A DNA stretch of 64,000 nucleotides, from assembly GCA_030765065.1 (NCBI GenBank), contig CM060983.1:51954067-52018066 (forward strand), written 5' to 3'. Shown piece after piece: positions 34,004 through 45,660 of the stretch (positions are counted from its first letter, which is position 1; every line of letters starts with the position of its first letter). A program made the position numbers and the translations under genes. The stretch comes from Deroplatys truncata (Eukaryota; Arthropoda; Insecta; Mantodea; Mantidae). The notes beneath the pieces are model-generated. The model did no database searches. It was not told the DNA's origin and saw nothing but the letters and a program-made list of their open reading frames with translations.

Positions 34004-34748
34004 AGGGAAAAGGTGACCAGCAAAGGGAAAAAGGTGACCAGGAAAGGGAAAAAGGTGACCAGGAAAGGGAAAAAGTGACCAGCAAAGGGAAAAAGGTGAC
34101 CAGCAAAGGGAAAAAGTTGACCAGCAAAGGGAAAAAGGTGACCAGCAAAGGGAAAAAGGTGACCAGCAAAGGGAAAAAGGTGACCAGCAAAGGGAAAAAG
34201 GTGACCAGCAAAGGGAAAAAGGTGACCAGCAAAGGGAAAAATGTGACCAGCAAAGGGAAAAAGGTGACCAGGAAAGGGAAAAAGGTGACCAGCAAAGGGA
34301 AAAAGGTGACCAGCAAAGGGAAAAAGGTGACCAGCAAAGGGAAAAAGGTGACCAGCAAAGGGTAAAAGGTGACCAGCAAAGGGAAAAAGGTGACCAGCAA
34401 AGGGAAAAAGGTGACCAGCAAAGCGAAAAACGTGACCAGCAAAGGGAAAAAGGTGACCAGGAAAGGGAAAAAGGTGACCAACAAAGGGAAAAAGGTGACC
34501 AGCAAAGGGAAAAAGGTGACCAGCAAAGGGAAAAAGGTGACCAGCAAAGGGAAAAAGGTGACCAGGAAAGGGAAAAAGGTGACCAGCAAAGGGAAAAAGG
34601 TGACCAGCAAAGGTAAAAAGGTGACCAGCAAAGGGAAAAAGGTGACCAGGAAAGGGAAAAAGGTGGCCAGCAAAGGGAAAAAAAGGTGACCAGCAAAGGG
34701 AAAAAGGTGACCAGCAAAGGGAAAAAGGTGACCAGGAAAGGGAAAAGC
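34004..34748. repeat. 21-bp minisatellite, left arm of palindrome 2
   Basis: About 35 units with core GGTGACCAGCAAAGGGAAA and few variants (AGGAAAGGG, TTGACC, CGTGACC). Stop-free frames (TSKGKKV on +, FFPLLVT or CWSPFSL on -) result from the period being a multiple of three. Confidence 0.95.
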
Positions 34749-34759
34749 TAACCCACTCA

Positions 34760-35625
34760 CACTAACAGGTAAGTAATTCAGTTAGTATCACAGGGTAGGA
34801 CATATCCCAAGGAAGCGGATATAGCATAGTTCCGTATGATGTTGCAGGTAATTCAGAGAGTATCGTAGGTATTTAGGATAATTCAAGTAACATAAGTGTT
34901 TAGAGTCACTCAGCTAGTATCACAGGAGGATAGTTTCCTGGAGCAGGACGTATCATAGCTGCATATTTTGCACAGGCAATTCAGTTAGTATCGGAGGGCA
35001 TTTAAGCTAATTCAGCTAGTATTACAAGAGGCTGACTGCATCATAGCAGTGTATGATTTCACAGGTAATTCAGTTAGTATTGTAGGTATTTAGGCTAATT
35101 CATCTAGTATCACAGGAGGATAGATTCCAGGGGTTGGGTATAGCATAGTTTCGTATTTCACAGGTAACTCAGCTAGTATCGTAGGTATTTAGCATAATTC
35201 AAGCGTCATAGGTGTTTAGAGTAATTAAGCTAGCATTACAGGAGGGTAGGTTCCAGGGTTGGTTATAACGTAGTTTTCGTATTTTACAGATAGTTCAGGT
35301 AATATCGTAAGTATTTGGGTAATCAGCATAGTTTCACAGATACTCGTGATAATTTAGATCAGAGATTTGTATCACAGCTATTTAAGGTAAATGCAGGTGA
35401 TTCAGGTTGTATCAATGGTATTTGAGTCATTTTAACAGGTAATTCATCTAGTATCATTGGTATTTAAGACAAACCAGATAGTGTCACAGGTGATCGTGCT
35501 AATTTAGAACAGGAATTCGTATCAGAGCTAGTTAAGGTAATTTCACATGATTCGACTAGTATCACAGGTATTTAAGTCATTTTAGCAGGTAATTCAACTA
35601 GTATCACAGGTACGCATGGTAATAT
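34760..35625. repeat. Degenerate ~30-45 bp repeats (left arm of palindrome 2)
   Basis: Loosely periodic blocks of GTAATTCAGYTAGTATCACAGG and GTATTTAGGMTAATTCA, each broken by extra sequence; some units carry AGGATAGRTTCCAGG. No gene. Mirror 44784-45649. Confidence 0.7.
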
Positions 35626-35745
35626 AGAGAGTAATTAGATCATAAACATTTCTCATCCAACGTTACAACAATTTATATACTTTTTTCTAAATCTTACAAA
35701 CTTATTATATGTTAAACAGTTATAAACTGCAGAGATAAACTGCAT
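35626..35745. other. Segment conserved between the two palindromes (left copy, palindrome 2)
   Basis: AGAGAGTAATTAGAT, TTCTCATCCAACGTTACAAC, TATATACTT, TTACAAACTT and TTAAACAGT follow in the same order as in 4676-4775. Mirror copy at 44664-44783. In both elements it lies between tandem repeats and the gene-bearing part. Confidence 0.65.
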
Positions 35746-36224
35746 ATGGCTCACAAATTAAAAAGCTTTGCGTCAACATACCTTTATTTAAGTTCGTTGT
35801 AGGTACCTCTCCCCTTTATCTAGGCTTCAGACTAACACTAGTATTTGCTCCTAATGGCAGGGTTACCACCGTCCCTTCCATCTTACCCTTTCTTCACCAT
35901 TTGTCTGCTAGTTACATACACAGCACATGAGTAAACTTTAATTATTTAAATTGTAGACTCGCTGAGAAAATCTTCATCTTCGGGTTTCATTCTCTTAAGT
36001 ACTGTTTGTAATACTGTAATGTCCATACGCATAGGTAGTTATTCCATCCTCAGCAATAATTCTTTTATCATCAAAGGGATTCAATGTAATTTTATTCACT
36101 TGCACTGTGGTAACAGCATGCTTTCGTGATAGGATTAGATTCATGGGCGTTCAGATGATTTCACAGGTTTTAAGACAGTCTGTATAGCTGTCAAACGAAA
36201 TGTACTGCTTAATAGCGCTACGTT
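35746..36224. other. 3' flank of the outer polymerase copy (left arm)
   Basis: Carries ACTAACACTAGTATTTGCTCC and TTCTTCACCATTTGTCTGCTA-type blocks that recur at about 37640-37735 after the inner polymerase copy, showing that the polymerase end and its 3' flank were tandemly duplicated. No separate gene. Mirror 44185-44663. Confidence 0.5.
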
Positions 36225-36623
36225 TTATACCTTTAATCTTTTTATCATTGATCCTTGAATATCTAAGGCATACATCTTAGGACGTAGTCCAACAAAGCGC
36301 AGGATGATTTTGCTATTAGCCTCATCTTTAAATTTCCCCAATACCTTCTTGTTCTGAGTAGAGTAACATATATGGTTGGCAAGGTAATCAGCTGTATCGA
36401 GGTGCTCAAGAAAACGTAGCTTGTCCTGGTACACATCTTCAGTTGTTACACGATGAATGAATGAATCAGTGTCCATATACATAAGCTTCAGGTTTTCAGC
36501 TCCATAATAAGGCAACAACACGTCGTAATGATAGTGATACATTAATGTCTTGGAGATGTCCAACACACTCATACCAATGAATATAGACTTGTTGAATACA
36601 ATCTGACGAGAGGCCATATGTAC
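36225..36623 (-). pseudogene. Polinton-type DNA polymerase B, C-terminal piece, outer copy (left arm)
   Basis: The last ~132 codons of a 214-codon frame match the protein-primed family B polymerase of Polintons. IGMSVLDISKTLMY leads to the catalytic motif C as LMYMDTDSF (YMDTDS at frame residues 131-136), then KKVLGKFKDE and FVGLRPKMYALD. Both motif C aspartates are kept. Motifs A and B and the exonuclease and TPR regions are absent, because the frame upstream enters the GCTGCTACAG repeat block (36612-37560) instead of polymerase sequence. It is therefore a fragment fused to repeats. It reads outward. Confidence 0.8.
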
Positions 36624-37560
36624 AGCAGCTACAATGATAGCAGCAATAGATCCTGCAGCTACAGAAACATCACCCGCAGCCTGGACAATAGCTGTAACAG
36701 AAGCAAATACAATAGCTACCGTAGCAGATACAGCAGCTGTACGACAATAGATGTAACAGATCTTACAGCTGTAGCAACATCTGCTACAATAACAGCAGCG
36801 ACAAACACCAGTTACATAACAGCTGTAGGGGCAGCAGCAGGAAAGATTTAGCACTCTTAGCAATAGCAAGCATCACAGCAAAGATATTCCAGCTATAGCT
36901 TCACCCACCACAGCAACAGCAGTCATCACTCCAGATGTAACATCAAATACGGAGCTGAAGTAGTAGATACAACACTGTAACATCAGCTACAGCAATAACA
37001 GTATCAGATCAGGTAGCTGTAACAGCATTAGACATAGTCAGCACAATACCTATAGCAGAAGCAAATACAGCAGCTATCGTAGCAGATACAGAGACTGTAC
37101 AACAATAGCTGTAACAGACCCCACAGCTGTAGCAGCATCCGCTATAACAATAGCAGTAGCCGTCGCATTACATAACAACTGCAGCAGCAGCTAGAGATTT
37201 AGCAGTGTTTAGCAATAGCAAGCATCACAGCAATGATATTCCAGCTGTAGATTCCCCTACCACAGCAAAAGCAGTCATCACAACATCAACAGTAAATACG
37301 ACAGATGTAGTATCAGATACAGCATCTATAGCAACAGCAGCTACAACGATAGCAGCAATAGATCCTGCAGCTGTAGCAGCATTAGACACAATCAGCACAA
37401 TAGCTGTAGCAAAAGCAAATACAATTACTATCGTAGCAGATACAGCAGCTGTACAACAATAGATGTAACACATCCTACAGCTGTAGCAACATCTGATACA
37501 ATAATAGCAGAGACAACAACCGGTTACATTACAGATGTAGCAGCAGCTAATCCATTTTTT
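36612..37560. repeat. ~357-bp repeat block rich in GCTGTAGCAG (left arm)
   Basis: Three tandem units, each itself built of degenerate GCWGCTACAGCTGT-like triplet repeats, and each containing CAGCTGTACAACAATAG and GCTATTGCTAAnnnTGCTAAAT on one strand. Frames through it are low complexity (Ala/Thr/Val or Cys/Tyr). It separates the two polymerase copies. Mirror 42849-43797. Confidence 0.75.
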
Positions 37561-37564
37561 GTTC

Positions 37565-37863
37565 AAATGTAACAGCTTTATCAGTTAAATCATTGCTTCA
37601 TTAAACAAGGATTGTAAGGGTAGACGTCTCTTCCCTTTATATAGGCCTGAGACTAACACTAGTATTTGCTCCTAATGGTTACCGCCTCCCCTTCCATCTT
37701 CTCCTTTCTTCACCATTTGTCTGCTATGTGCATACACAGCACATGAGTAAACATTAATTTTTAACATGGTAGATTCGCGGAGATCATCAAAGGGATTCAA
37801 TGTAATTTTATTCACTTGCACAGTAGTATCAGCATGCTTTCATGATAAGATTCATAGGTGTTC
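37565..37863. other. 3' flank of the inner polymerase copy (left arm)
   Basis: Diverged duplicate of part of 35746-36224 (shared ACTAACACTAGTATTTGCTCC and CACAGCACATGAGTAAAC). No gene. Mirror 42546-42844. Confidence 0.5.
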
Positions 37864-38809
37864 TCATGATTTCACAGGTTTTAGGACAATCAGTATAACT
37901 CTCAAATGTAATGTAATGCTTAATAGCACTACGTTTTTACCCTTAATCTTTTTTACCATTGAGCCGTGGATATCTAAGGCATACATCTTAGCTCGTAGTC
38001 CGACAAAGCGCTGGATGATTTTATCATTAGCCTCATCTTTAGATTTCCCAAGCAATTTGTTTAGAGCTGAATAGCATATATAGTTGACAGGGTAATCAGC
38101 AGTAATCAGATGTTCAAGTAAACGTAACTTATCCTGTTCCACATCTCCAGTTGTTACACGATGAATGAATGAATAAGTATCCATATACATAAGCTCCATA
38201 ATATGATAACAGCACATCGTAATGATGGTGATACATTGTCTCGGAGATGTCCAACACACTCATACCAATGTATACAGGCTTGTCGAGAGACCATAAATAC
38301 AACAGCTAGAACAGCAGCATATATCGACCTATCAATAAACGTAGGCTTGGCGATCAGCTTCTCTAGTCTTCTCATTTATCACCAGTCGTATATCCATACG
38401 ATCAGGCAGATTCTCCAGTTTTTCCAAACATGACGTTGTTAAAGAGCTGTAGACGTCCTTCTCGAAATCATTAGCAGCTTATTGTAGTAGCCTGTTGTTA
38501 AATTCCGCATAAGGTTTTAACCACTGTGTCTGTTGGAATTGCAGCACACTATGGATTTTTTAGTCGTAACCCATGATTAAGAGCTTGATTCAAAGCTATG
38601 TAATGTACTACATACTTCTTTCGAGGTCCAAGACGAGGTATCAGTTTCTTTGTATATGATTTCAATGGTTTCATACACTCAGGCAGGAAAGGTAGATCGT
38701 TAAGTTCTATAGGTTGCTCGATGTCTGTGACGTCACACCCAGAGACAGGATGTCTGCCAGTATCAAACACGTTTAAACTCGTCTCGTAACTACCTGTATA
38801 TGCTGTCAC
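37864..38809 (-). pseudogene. Polinton-type DNA polymerase B, inner longer copy (left arm)
   Basis: Fragments in several frames cover more of the palm than the outer copy. An 86-codon frame (38549-38809) holds PFLPECMKP, RKKYVVHYIALNQAL and HGLRLK. Then come WLKPYAEFNNR, a motif B-like FNNVMFGKT in a shifted frame, and RMDIRLVINEK. Last is a 131-codon frame (37864-38259) with motif C as YMDTYS: the second catalytic aspartate is Tyr. KSKDEANDKII and FVGLRAKMYALD follow. Frameshifts, stops and the lost aspartate make it inactive. The N-terminal exonuclease half is missing. Confidence 0.8.
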
Positions 38810-39330
38810 ATCAACAAGAGAAGTATTCCCACACGCTCATTCAGTCAGATGTTACATTCAAAGCCTACCACCACCCATTACACCGAAGCTAGCACAATCT
38901 CAAAGGCTTAAAAGGTCACGTAGAAGATTTTCCCCCTTACTTACTTAAATGTGTGTATATACTACATTATTTCATGTTTTCATTCCCTTTTCAATTCTTC
39001 CTTTCCATCTTCTTCTAGAAAGACCATTACATTTCACTACAATCACGAGAAAAGCAATTTTTCCAGAGTTTCACAGATTCTAAGCTTCTAGAATCGAACC
39101 CGCTAATAGTTTTAATAAATGTATTTTTAGTAATTTAGCTCCCTCGCATCAGCATCTACCATTTAATCTTTACTCGAACCTGATAGGATTCATAGGCTTG
39201 AAGATATATGAAATCACCCCTTCGGGATTCGATCTGAGTACTTTAAAGTACTTTTTGTCATAATAACGATATTTAGGAACTAGGTACTCTGTTTACGGTT
39301 TACTTGACGTGTCTATTAAAATTAGATTAC
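38810..39330. other. Unassigned stretch between polymerase and B-box repeats (left arm)
   Basis: No gene recognised. Contains a GGGATTCGATCTGAG-like and an AGAATCGAACCC motif (about 39091 and 39227), further TTCGA-type cores in the style of the 414-bp repeat. Mirror 41079-41599. Confidence 0.4.
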
Positions 39331-39990
39331 GAGTTATTAAATTTGCAAGTAAATTTCATTAAATCGGTATTCGAACCCAGAACACCAGGAACAAAATAAT
39401 TTATAATATTAGCTTGACATGTTAAACAAAGCTGTGTGCAGTTACGCTATCAATCTAAGTGATATATTTATAAAATTAGTTTGCTATGTTAAAAAGAGTT
39501 GTATACAGTTACGCAATCAATCTAAGTGATATATTCTAGTATACAGAGAAAAATTAAGGAAATCATTTAAAAATCGGGATTCGAAATAGGGACAACTGAT
39601 TAAAAATTATATACATTATTAATTACACATTATAACAGCTATCAAACATGCTTTGGTTCATCCCTCTACCTCTCTTAGTTTCCGAGATAATTGAGATTTA
39701 AACTTAAGGATCGAACCCTGGACGTCAGGTACCCTAATATACATTCAGAAGAAACTACCTAATGATATAAATGTAATAAAATTTATTCGACGTCTTTATC
39801 TTAATTAGTCTCTGAGTTATTAGAAGTTGAATTTGTAATTACTCGTGGGATTCGAACCCAAGCATCCCGGACAACTCGGATTAATATCTCAAGGACGCGG
39901 CGCATTCCAAAGAATTGATTAGTTTTTATCCCATTGTTCTATCTCTCTTCATTCAGGAGATATAAGCGATTAAACAGTAGTAGGGAAATG
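39331..39990. repeat. B-box-like repeat, truncated array (left arm of palindrome 2)
   Basis: Related to the 414-bp unit of palindrome 1: GGTATTCGAACCC (39366), GGGATTCGAA (39573), GGATCGAACCC (39708) and GGGATTCGAACCC (39847) are B-box-like motifs in reverse orientation. A ~347-bp piece present in the right arm is missing here; the junction (near 39469) shows only 3-4 bp of shared sequence. Confidence 0.75.
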
Positions 39991-40075
39991 ACAGTTCTGG
40001 CGCAATTAATTTATGCATGGAATGCAATTAATATGCTAATTAGGCCCACCCCCACTAATTAGCCCCCCTCTCATT
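39991..40075. other. Central spacer of palindrome 2
   Basis: About 80 bp that do not pair as arms. It contains a small inner palindrome TGCATGGAATGCA (40013-40025) and asymmetric C-rich sequence (40044-40080). The arm sequence TATAAGCGATTAAACAGTAG resumes on either side. Confidence 0.7.
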
Positions 40076-41078
40076 TCCCCCCTACTGTTTAATCGCTTAT
40101 ATCTCCTGAATGAAAAGAGATAGAACAATGGGATAAAAACTAGTCAATTCTTTGGAATGCGCTGCGTCCTTGAGATATTAATCCGAGTTCTCCGGGATGC
40201 TTGGGTTCGAATCCCACGAGTAATTACAAATTCAACTTCTAATAACTCAGAGACTAATTAAGATAAAGACGTCGAATAAATTTTATTACATTTATATCAT
40301 TAGGTAGTTTCTTCTGAATGTATATTAGGGTACCTACGTCCAGGGTTCGATCCTTAAGTTTAAATCTCAATTATCTCGGAAACTAAGAGAGGTAGAGGGA
40401 TGAACCAAAGCATGTTTGATAGCTGTTATAATGTGTAATTAATACTGTATATAATTTTCAATCAGTTGTCCCTAGTTCGAATCCCGATTTTTAAATGATT
40501 TCCTTAATTTTTCTCTGTATACTAGAATATATCACTTAGATTGATTGCGTAACTGTATACAACTCTTTTTAACATAGCAAACTAATTTTATAAATAATTT
40601 TGTTTCTGGTGTTCTGGGTTCGAATACCGATAAAATGTATTTTAATTATAAATTTAATAACTCCTAAACTACTTAAGATAAAGACGTCAAATAAACTTTA
40701 TTACATTTATATCAATAGGTAGTTTCTTGCGAATCTATATTTGGGGATCTGGTGTCCTGAGTTCGATTCTTAATTTTAAATCTTCATTATCTCTGGAACT
40801 AAATGAGGTAGAGGAGTGGGCCAAAGCATGTTTGATAGGTTCTGTACTGGGTAATTAATGCTGTATATAATTGTCAATCAGTGGTGCTTGGTTCGATTCC
40901 CATCTTTTAATGAGTTCCTTAATTTTCCTCTGTACACTAGAATATATCACTTAGATTGATAGCGTAACTGCACACAGCTTTGTTTAACATGTCAAGCTAA
41001 TATTATAAATTATTTTGTTCCTGGTGTTCTGGGTTCGAATACCGATTTAATGAAATTTACTTGCAAATTTAATAACTC
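40076..41078. repeat. B-box-like repeat array (right arm of palindrome 2)
   Basis: GGGTTCGAATCCC (40203), a near-perfect B-box consensus, then GGGTTCGATCC (40345), AGTTCGAATCCCG (40475), GGGTTCGAATACC (40617), GAGTTCGATTC (40759), GGTTCGATTCCC (40890) and GGGTTCGAATACC (41031), spaced about 130-142 bp. TCTGGTGTTC and CCTGGTGTTC mark unit starts 415 bp apart (40605, 41020). Confidence 0.8.
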
Positions 41079-41599
41079 GTAATCTAATTTATATAGACAC
41101 GTCAAGTAAACCGTAAACAGAGTACCTAGTTCCTAAATATCGTTATTATGACAAAAAGTACTTTAAAGTACTCAGATCGAATCCCGAAGGGGTGATTTCA
41201 TATATCTTCAAGCCTATGAATCCTATCAGGTTCGAGTAAAGATTAAATGGTAGATGCTGATGCGAGGGAGCTAAATTACTAAAAATACATTTATTAAAAC
41301 TATTAGCGGGTTCGATTCTAGAAGCTTAGAATCTGTGAAACTCTGGAAAAATTGCTTTTCTCGTGATTGTAGTGAAATGTAATGGTCTTTCTAGAAGAAG
41401 ATGGAAAGGAAGAATTGAAAAGGGAATGAAAACATGAAATAATGTAGTATATACACACATTTAAGTAAGTAAGGGGGAAAATCTTCTACGTGACCTTTTA
41501 AGCCTTTGAGATTGTGCTAGCTTCGGTGTAATGGGTGGTGGTAGGCTTTGAATGTAACATCTGACTGAATGAGCGTGTGGGAATACTTCTCTTGTTGAT

Positions 41600-42545
41600 G
41601 TGACAGCATATACAGGTAGTTACGAGACGAGTTTAAACGTGTTTGATACTGGCAGACATCCTGTCTCTGGGTGTGACGTCACAGACATCGAGCAACCTAT
41701 AGAACTTAACGATCTACCTTTCCTGCCTGAGTGTATGAAACCATTGAAATCATATACAAAGAAACTGATACCTCGTCTTGGACCTCGAAAGAAGTATGTA
41801 GTACATTACATAGCTTTGAATCAAGCTCTTAATCATGGGTTACGACTAAAAAATCCATAGTGTGCTGCAATTCCAACAGACACAGTGGTTAAAACCTTAT
41901 GCGGAATTTAACAACAGGCTACTACAATAAGCTGCTAATGATTTCGAGAAGGACGTCTACAGCTCTTTAACAACGTCATGTTTGGAAAAACTGGAGAATC
42001 TGCCTGATCGTATGGATATACGACTGGTGATAAATGAGAAGACTAGAGAAGCTGATCGCCAAGCCTACGTTTATTGATAGGTCGATATATGCTGCTGTTC
42101 TAGCTGTTGTATTTATGGTCTCTCGACAAGCCTGTATACATTGGTATGAGTGTGTTGGACATCTCCGAGACAATGTATCACCATCATTACGATGTGCTGT
42201 TATCATATTATGGAGCTTATGTATATGGATACTTATTCATTCATTCATCGTGTAACAACTGGAGATGTGGAACAGGATAAGTTACGTTTACTTGAACATC
42301 TGATTACTGCTGATTACCCTGTCAACTATATATGCTATTCAGCTCTAAACAAATTGCTTGGGAAATCTAAAGATGAGGCTAATGATAAAATCATCCAGCG
42401 CTTTGTCGGACTACGAGCTAAGATGTATGCCTTAGATATCCACGGCTCAATGGTAAAAAAGATTAAGGGTAAAAACGTAGTGCTATTAAGCATTACATTA
42501 CATTTGAGAGTTATACTGATTGTCCTAAAACCTGTGAAATCATGA
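41600..42545 (+). pseudogene. Polinton-type DNA polymerase B, inner longer copy (right arm)
   Basis: Mirror of 37864-38809 with the same frameshifts and the same YMDTYS change, so the lesions were present before the arms were copied or were homogenised afterward. Reads outward. Together the palindrome holds four polymerase fragments, none complete. Confidence 0.8.
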
Positions 42546-42848
42546 GAACACCTATGAATCTTATCATGAAAGCATGCTGATACTACTGTGCAAGTGAATA
42601 AAATTACATTGAATCCCTTTGATGATCTCCGCGAATCTACCATGTTAAAAATTAATGTTTACTCATGTGCTGTGTATGCACATAGCAGACAAATGGTGAA
42701 GAAAGGAGAAGATGGAAGGGGAGGCGGTAACCATTAGGAGCAAATACTAGTGTTAGTCTCAGGCCTATATAAAGGGAAGAGACGTCTACCCTTACAATCC
42801 TTGTTTAATGAAGCAATGATTTAACTGATAAAGCTGTTACATTTGAAC

Positions 42849-43797
42849 AAAAAATGGATTAGCTGCTGCTACATCTGTAATGTAACCGGTTGTTGTCTCT
42901 GCTATTATTGTATCAGATGTTGCTACAGCTGTAGGATGTGTTACATCTATTGTTGTACAGCTGCTGTATCTGCTACGATAGTAATTGTATTTGCTTTTGC
43001 TACAGCTATTGTGCTGATTGTGTCTAATGCTGCTACAGCTGCAGGATCTATTGCTGCTATCGTTGTAGCTGCTGTTGCTATAGATGCTGTATCTGATACT
43101 ACATCTGTCGTATTTACTGTTGATGTTGTGATGACTGCTTTTGCTGTGGTAGGGGAATCTACAGCTGGAATATCATTGCTGTGATGCTTGCTATTGCTAA
43201 ACACTGCTAAATCTCTAGCTGCTGCTGCAGTTGTTATGTAATGCGACGGCTACTGCTATTGTTATAGCGGATGCTGCTACAGCTGTGGGGTCTGTTACAG
43301 CTATTGTTGTACAGTCTCTGTATCTGCTACGATAGCTGCTGTATTTGCTTCTGCTATAGGTATTGTGCTGACTATGTCTAATGCTGTTACAGCTACCTGA
43401 TCTGATACTGTTATTGCTGTAGCTGATGTTACAGTGTTGTATCTACTACTTCAGCTCCGTATTTGATGTTACATCTGGAGTGATGACTGCTGTTGCTGTG
43501 GTGGGTGAAGCTATAGCTGGAATATCTTTGCTGTGATGCTTGCTATTGCTAAGAGTGCTAAATCTTTCCTGCTGCTGCCCCTACAGCTGTTATGTAACTG
43601 GTGTTTGTCGCTGCTGTTATTGTAGCAGATGTTGCTACAGCTGTAAGATCTGTTACATCTATTGTCGTACAGCTGCTGTATCTGCTACGGTAGCTATTGT
43701 ATTTGCTTCTGTTACAGCTATTGTCCAGGCTGCGGGTGATGTTTCTGTAGCTGCAGGATCTATTGCTGCTATCATTGTAGCTGCTGTACATATGGCC
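42849..43797. repeat. ~357-bp repeat block rich in GCTGCTACAGCTG (right arm)
   Basis: Inverted counterpart of 36612-37560. Equivalent points GTTGTACAGCTGCTGTATC (42953), GTTGTACAGTCTCTGTATC (43306) and GTCGTACAGCTGCTGTATC (43664) mark the three units. Confidence 0.75.
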
Positions 43798-44184
43798 TCT
43801 CGTCAGATTGTATTCAACAAGTCTATATTCATTGGTATGAGTGTGTTGGACATCTCCAAGACATTAATGTATCACTATCATTACGACGTGTTGTTGCCTT
43901 ATTATGGAGCTGAAAACCTGAAGCTTATGTATATGGACACTGATTCATTCATTCATCGTGTAACAACTGAAGATGTGTACCAGGACAAGCTACGTTTTCT
44001 TGAGCACCTCGATACAGCTGATTACCTTGCCAACCATATATGTTACTCTACTCAGAACAAGAAGGTATTGGGGAAATTTAAAGATGAGGCTAATAGCAAA
44101 ATCATCCTGCGCTTTGTTGGACTACGTCCTAAGATGTATGCCTTAGATATTCAAGGATCAATGATAAAAAGATTAAAGGTATAA
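43786..44184 (+). pseudogene. Polinton-type DNA polymerase B, C-terminal piece, outer copy (right arm)
   Basis: Mirror image of 36225-36623 with identical translation, including YMDTDS. The enclosing frame starts at 43540 in the trinucleotide-like repeats, which contribute a low-complexity Ala/Val/Cys-rich N-terminal part. In life the polymerase would copy linear DNA from a protein primer; this piece alone cannot. Confidence 0.8.
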
Positions 44185-44783
44185 AACGTAGCGCTATTAA
44201 GCAGTACATTTCGTTTGACAGCTATACAGACTGTCTTAAAACCTGTGAAATCATCTGAACGCCCATGAATCTAATCCTATCACGAAAGCATGCTGTTACC
44301 ACAGTGCAAGTGAATAAAATTACATTGAATCCCTTTGATGATAAAAGAATTATTGCTGAGGATGGAATAACTACCTATGCGTATGGACATTACAGTATTA
44401 CAAACAGTACTTAAGAGAATGAAACCCGAAGATGAAGATTTTCTCAGCGAGTCTACAATTTAAATAATTAAAGTTTACTCATGTGCTGTGTATGTAACTA
44501 GCAGACAAATGGTGAAGAAAGGGTAAGATGGAAGGGACGGTGGTAACCCTGCCATTAGGAGCAAATACTAGTGTTAGTCTGAAGCCTAGATAAAGGGGAG
44601 AGGTACCTACAACGAACTTAAATAAAGGTATGTTGACGCAAAGCTTTTTAATTTGTGAGCCATATGCAGTTTATCTCTGCAGTTTATAACTGTTTAACAT
44701 ATAATAAGTTTGTAAGATTTAGAAAAAAGTATATAAATTGTTGTAACGTTGGATGAGAAATGTTTATGATCTAATTACTCTCT

Positions 44784-45649
44784 ATATTACCATGCGTACC
44801 TGTGATACTAGTTGAATTACCTGCTAAAATGACTTAAATACCTGTGATACTAGTCGAATCATGTGAAATTACCTTAACTAGCTCTGATACGAATTCCTGT
44901 TCTAAATTAGCACGATCACCTGTGACACTATCTGGTTTGTCTTAAATACCAATGATACTAGATGAATTACCTGTTAAAATGACTCAAATACCATTGATAC
45001 AACCTGAATCACCTGCATTTACCTTAAATAGCTGTGATACAAATCTCTGATCTAAATTATCACGAGTATCTGTGAAACTATGCTGATTACCCAAATACTT
45101 ACGATATTACCTGAACTATCTGTAAAATACGAAAACTACGTTATAACCAACCCTGGAACCTACCCTCCTGTAATGCTAGCTTAATTACTCTAAACACCTA
45201 TGACGCTTGAATTATGCTAAATACCTACGATACTAGCTGAGTTACCTGTGAAATACGAAACTATGCTATACCCAACCCCTGGAATCTATCCTCCTGTGAT
45301 ACTAGATGAATTAGCCTAAATACCTACAATACTAACTGAATTACCTGTGAAATCATACACTGCTATGATGCAGTCAGCCTCTTGTAATACTAGCTGAATT
45401 AGCTTAAATGCCCTCCGATACTAACTGAATTGCCTGTGCAAAATATGCAGCTATGATACGTCCTGCTCCAGGAAACTATCCTCCTGTGATACTAGCTGAG
45501 TGACTCTAAACACTTATGTTACTTGAATTATCCTAAATACCTACGATACTCTCTGAATTACCTGCAACATCATACGGAACTATGCTATATCCGCTTCCTT
45601 GGGATATGTCCTACCCTGTGATACTAACTGAATTACTTACCTGTTAGTG
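44784..45649. repeat. Degenerate ~30-45 bp repeats (right arm of palindrome 2)
   Basis: Inverted counterpart of 34760-35625, with CCTGTGATACTAGCTGAATT and TACCTACGATACT as recurring cores. Confidence 0.7.
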
Positions 45650-45660
45650 TGAGTGGGTTA

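Noticed and set aside
36618-37566. Ala/Thr/Val- and Cys/Tyr-rich frames in the GCTGCTACAG block as genes
   Set aside because: Low-complexity translations of triplet-like repeats, open on both strands; only the polymerase segment downstream has protein family support.
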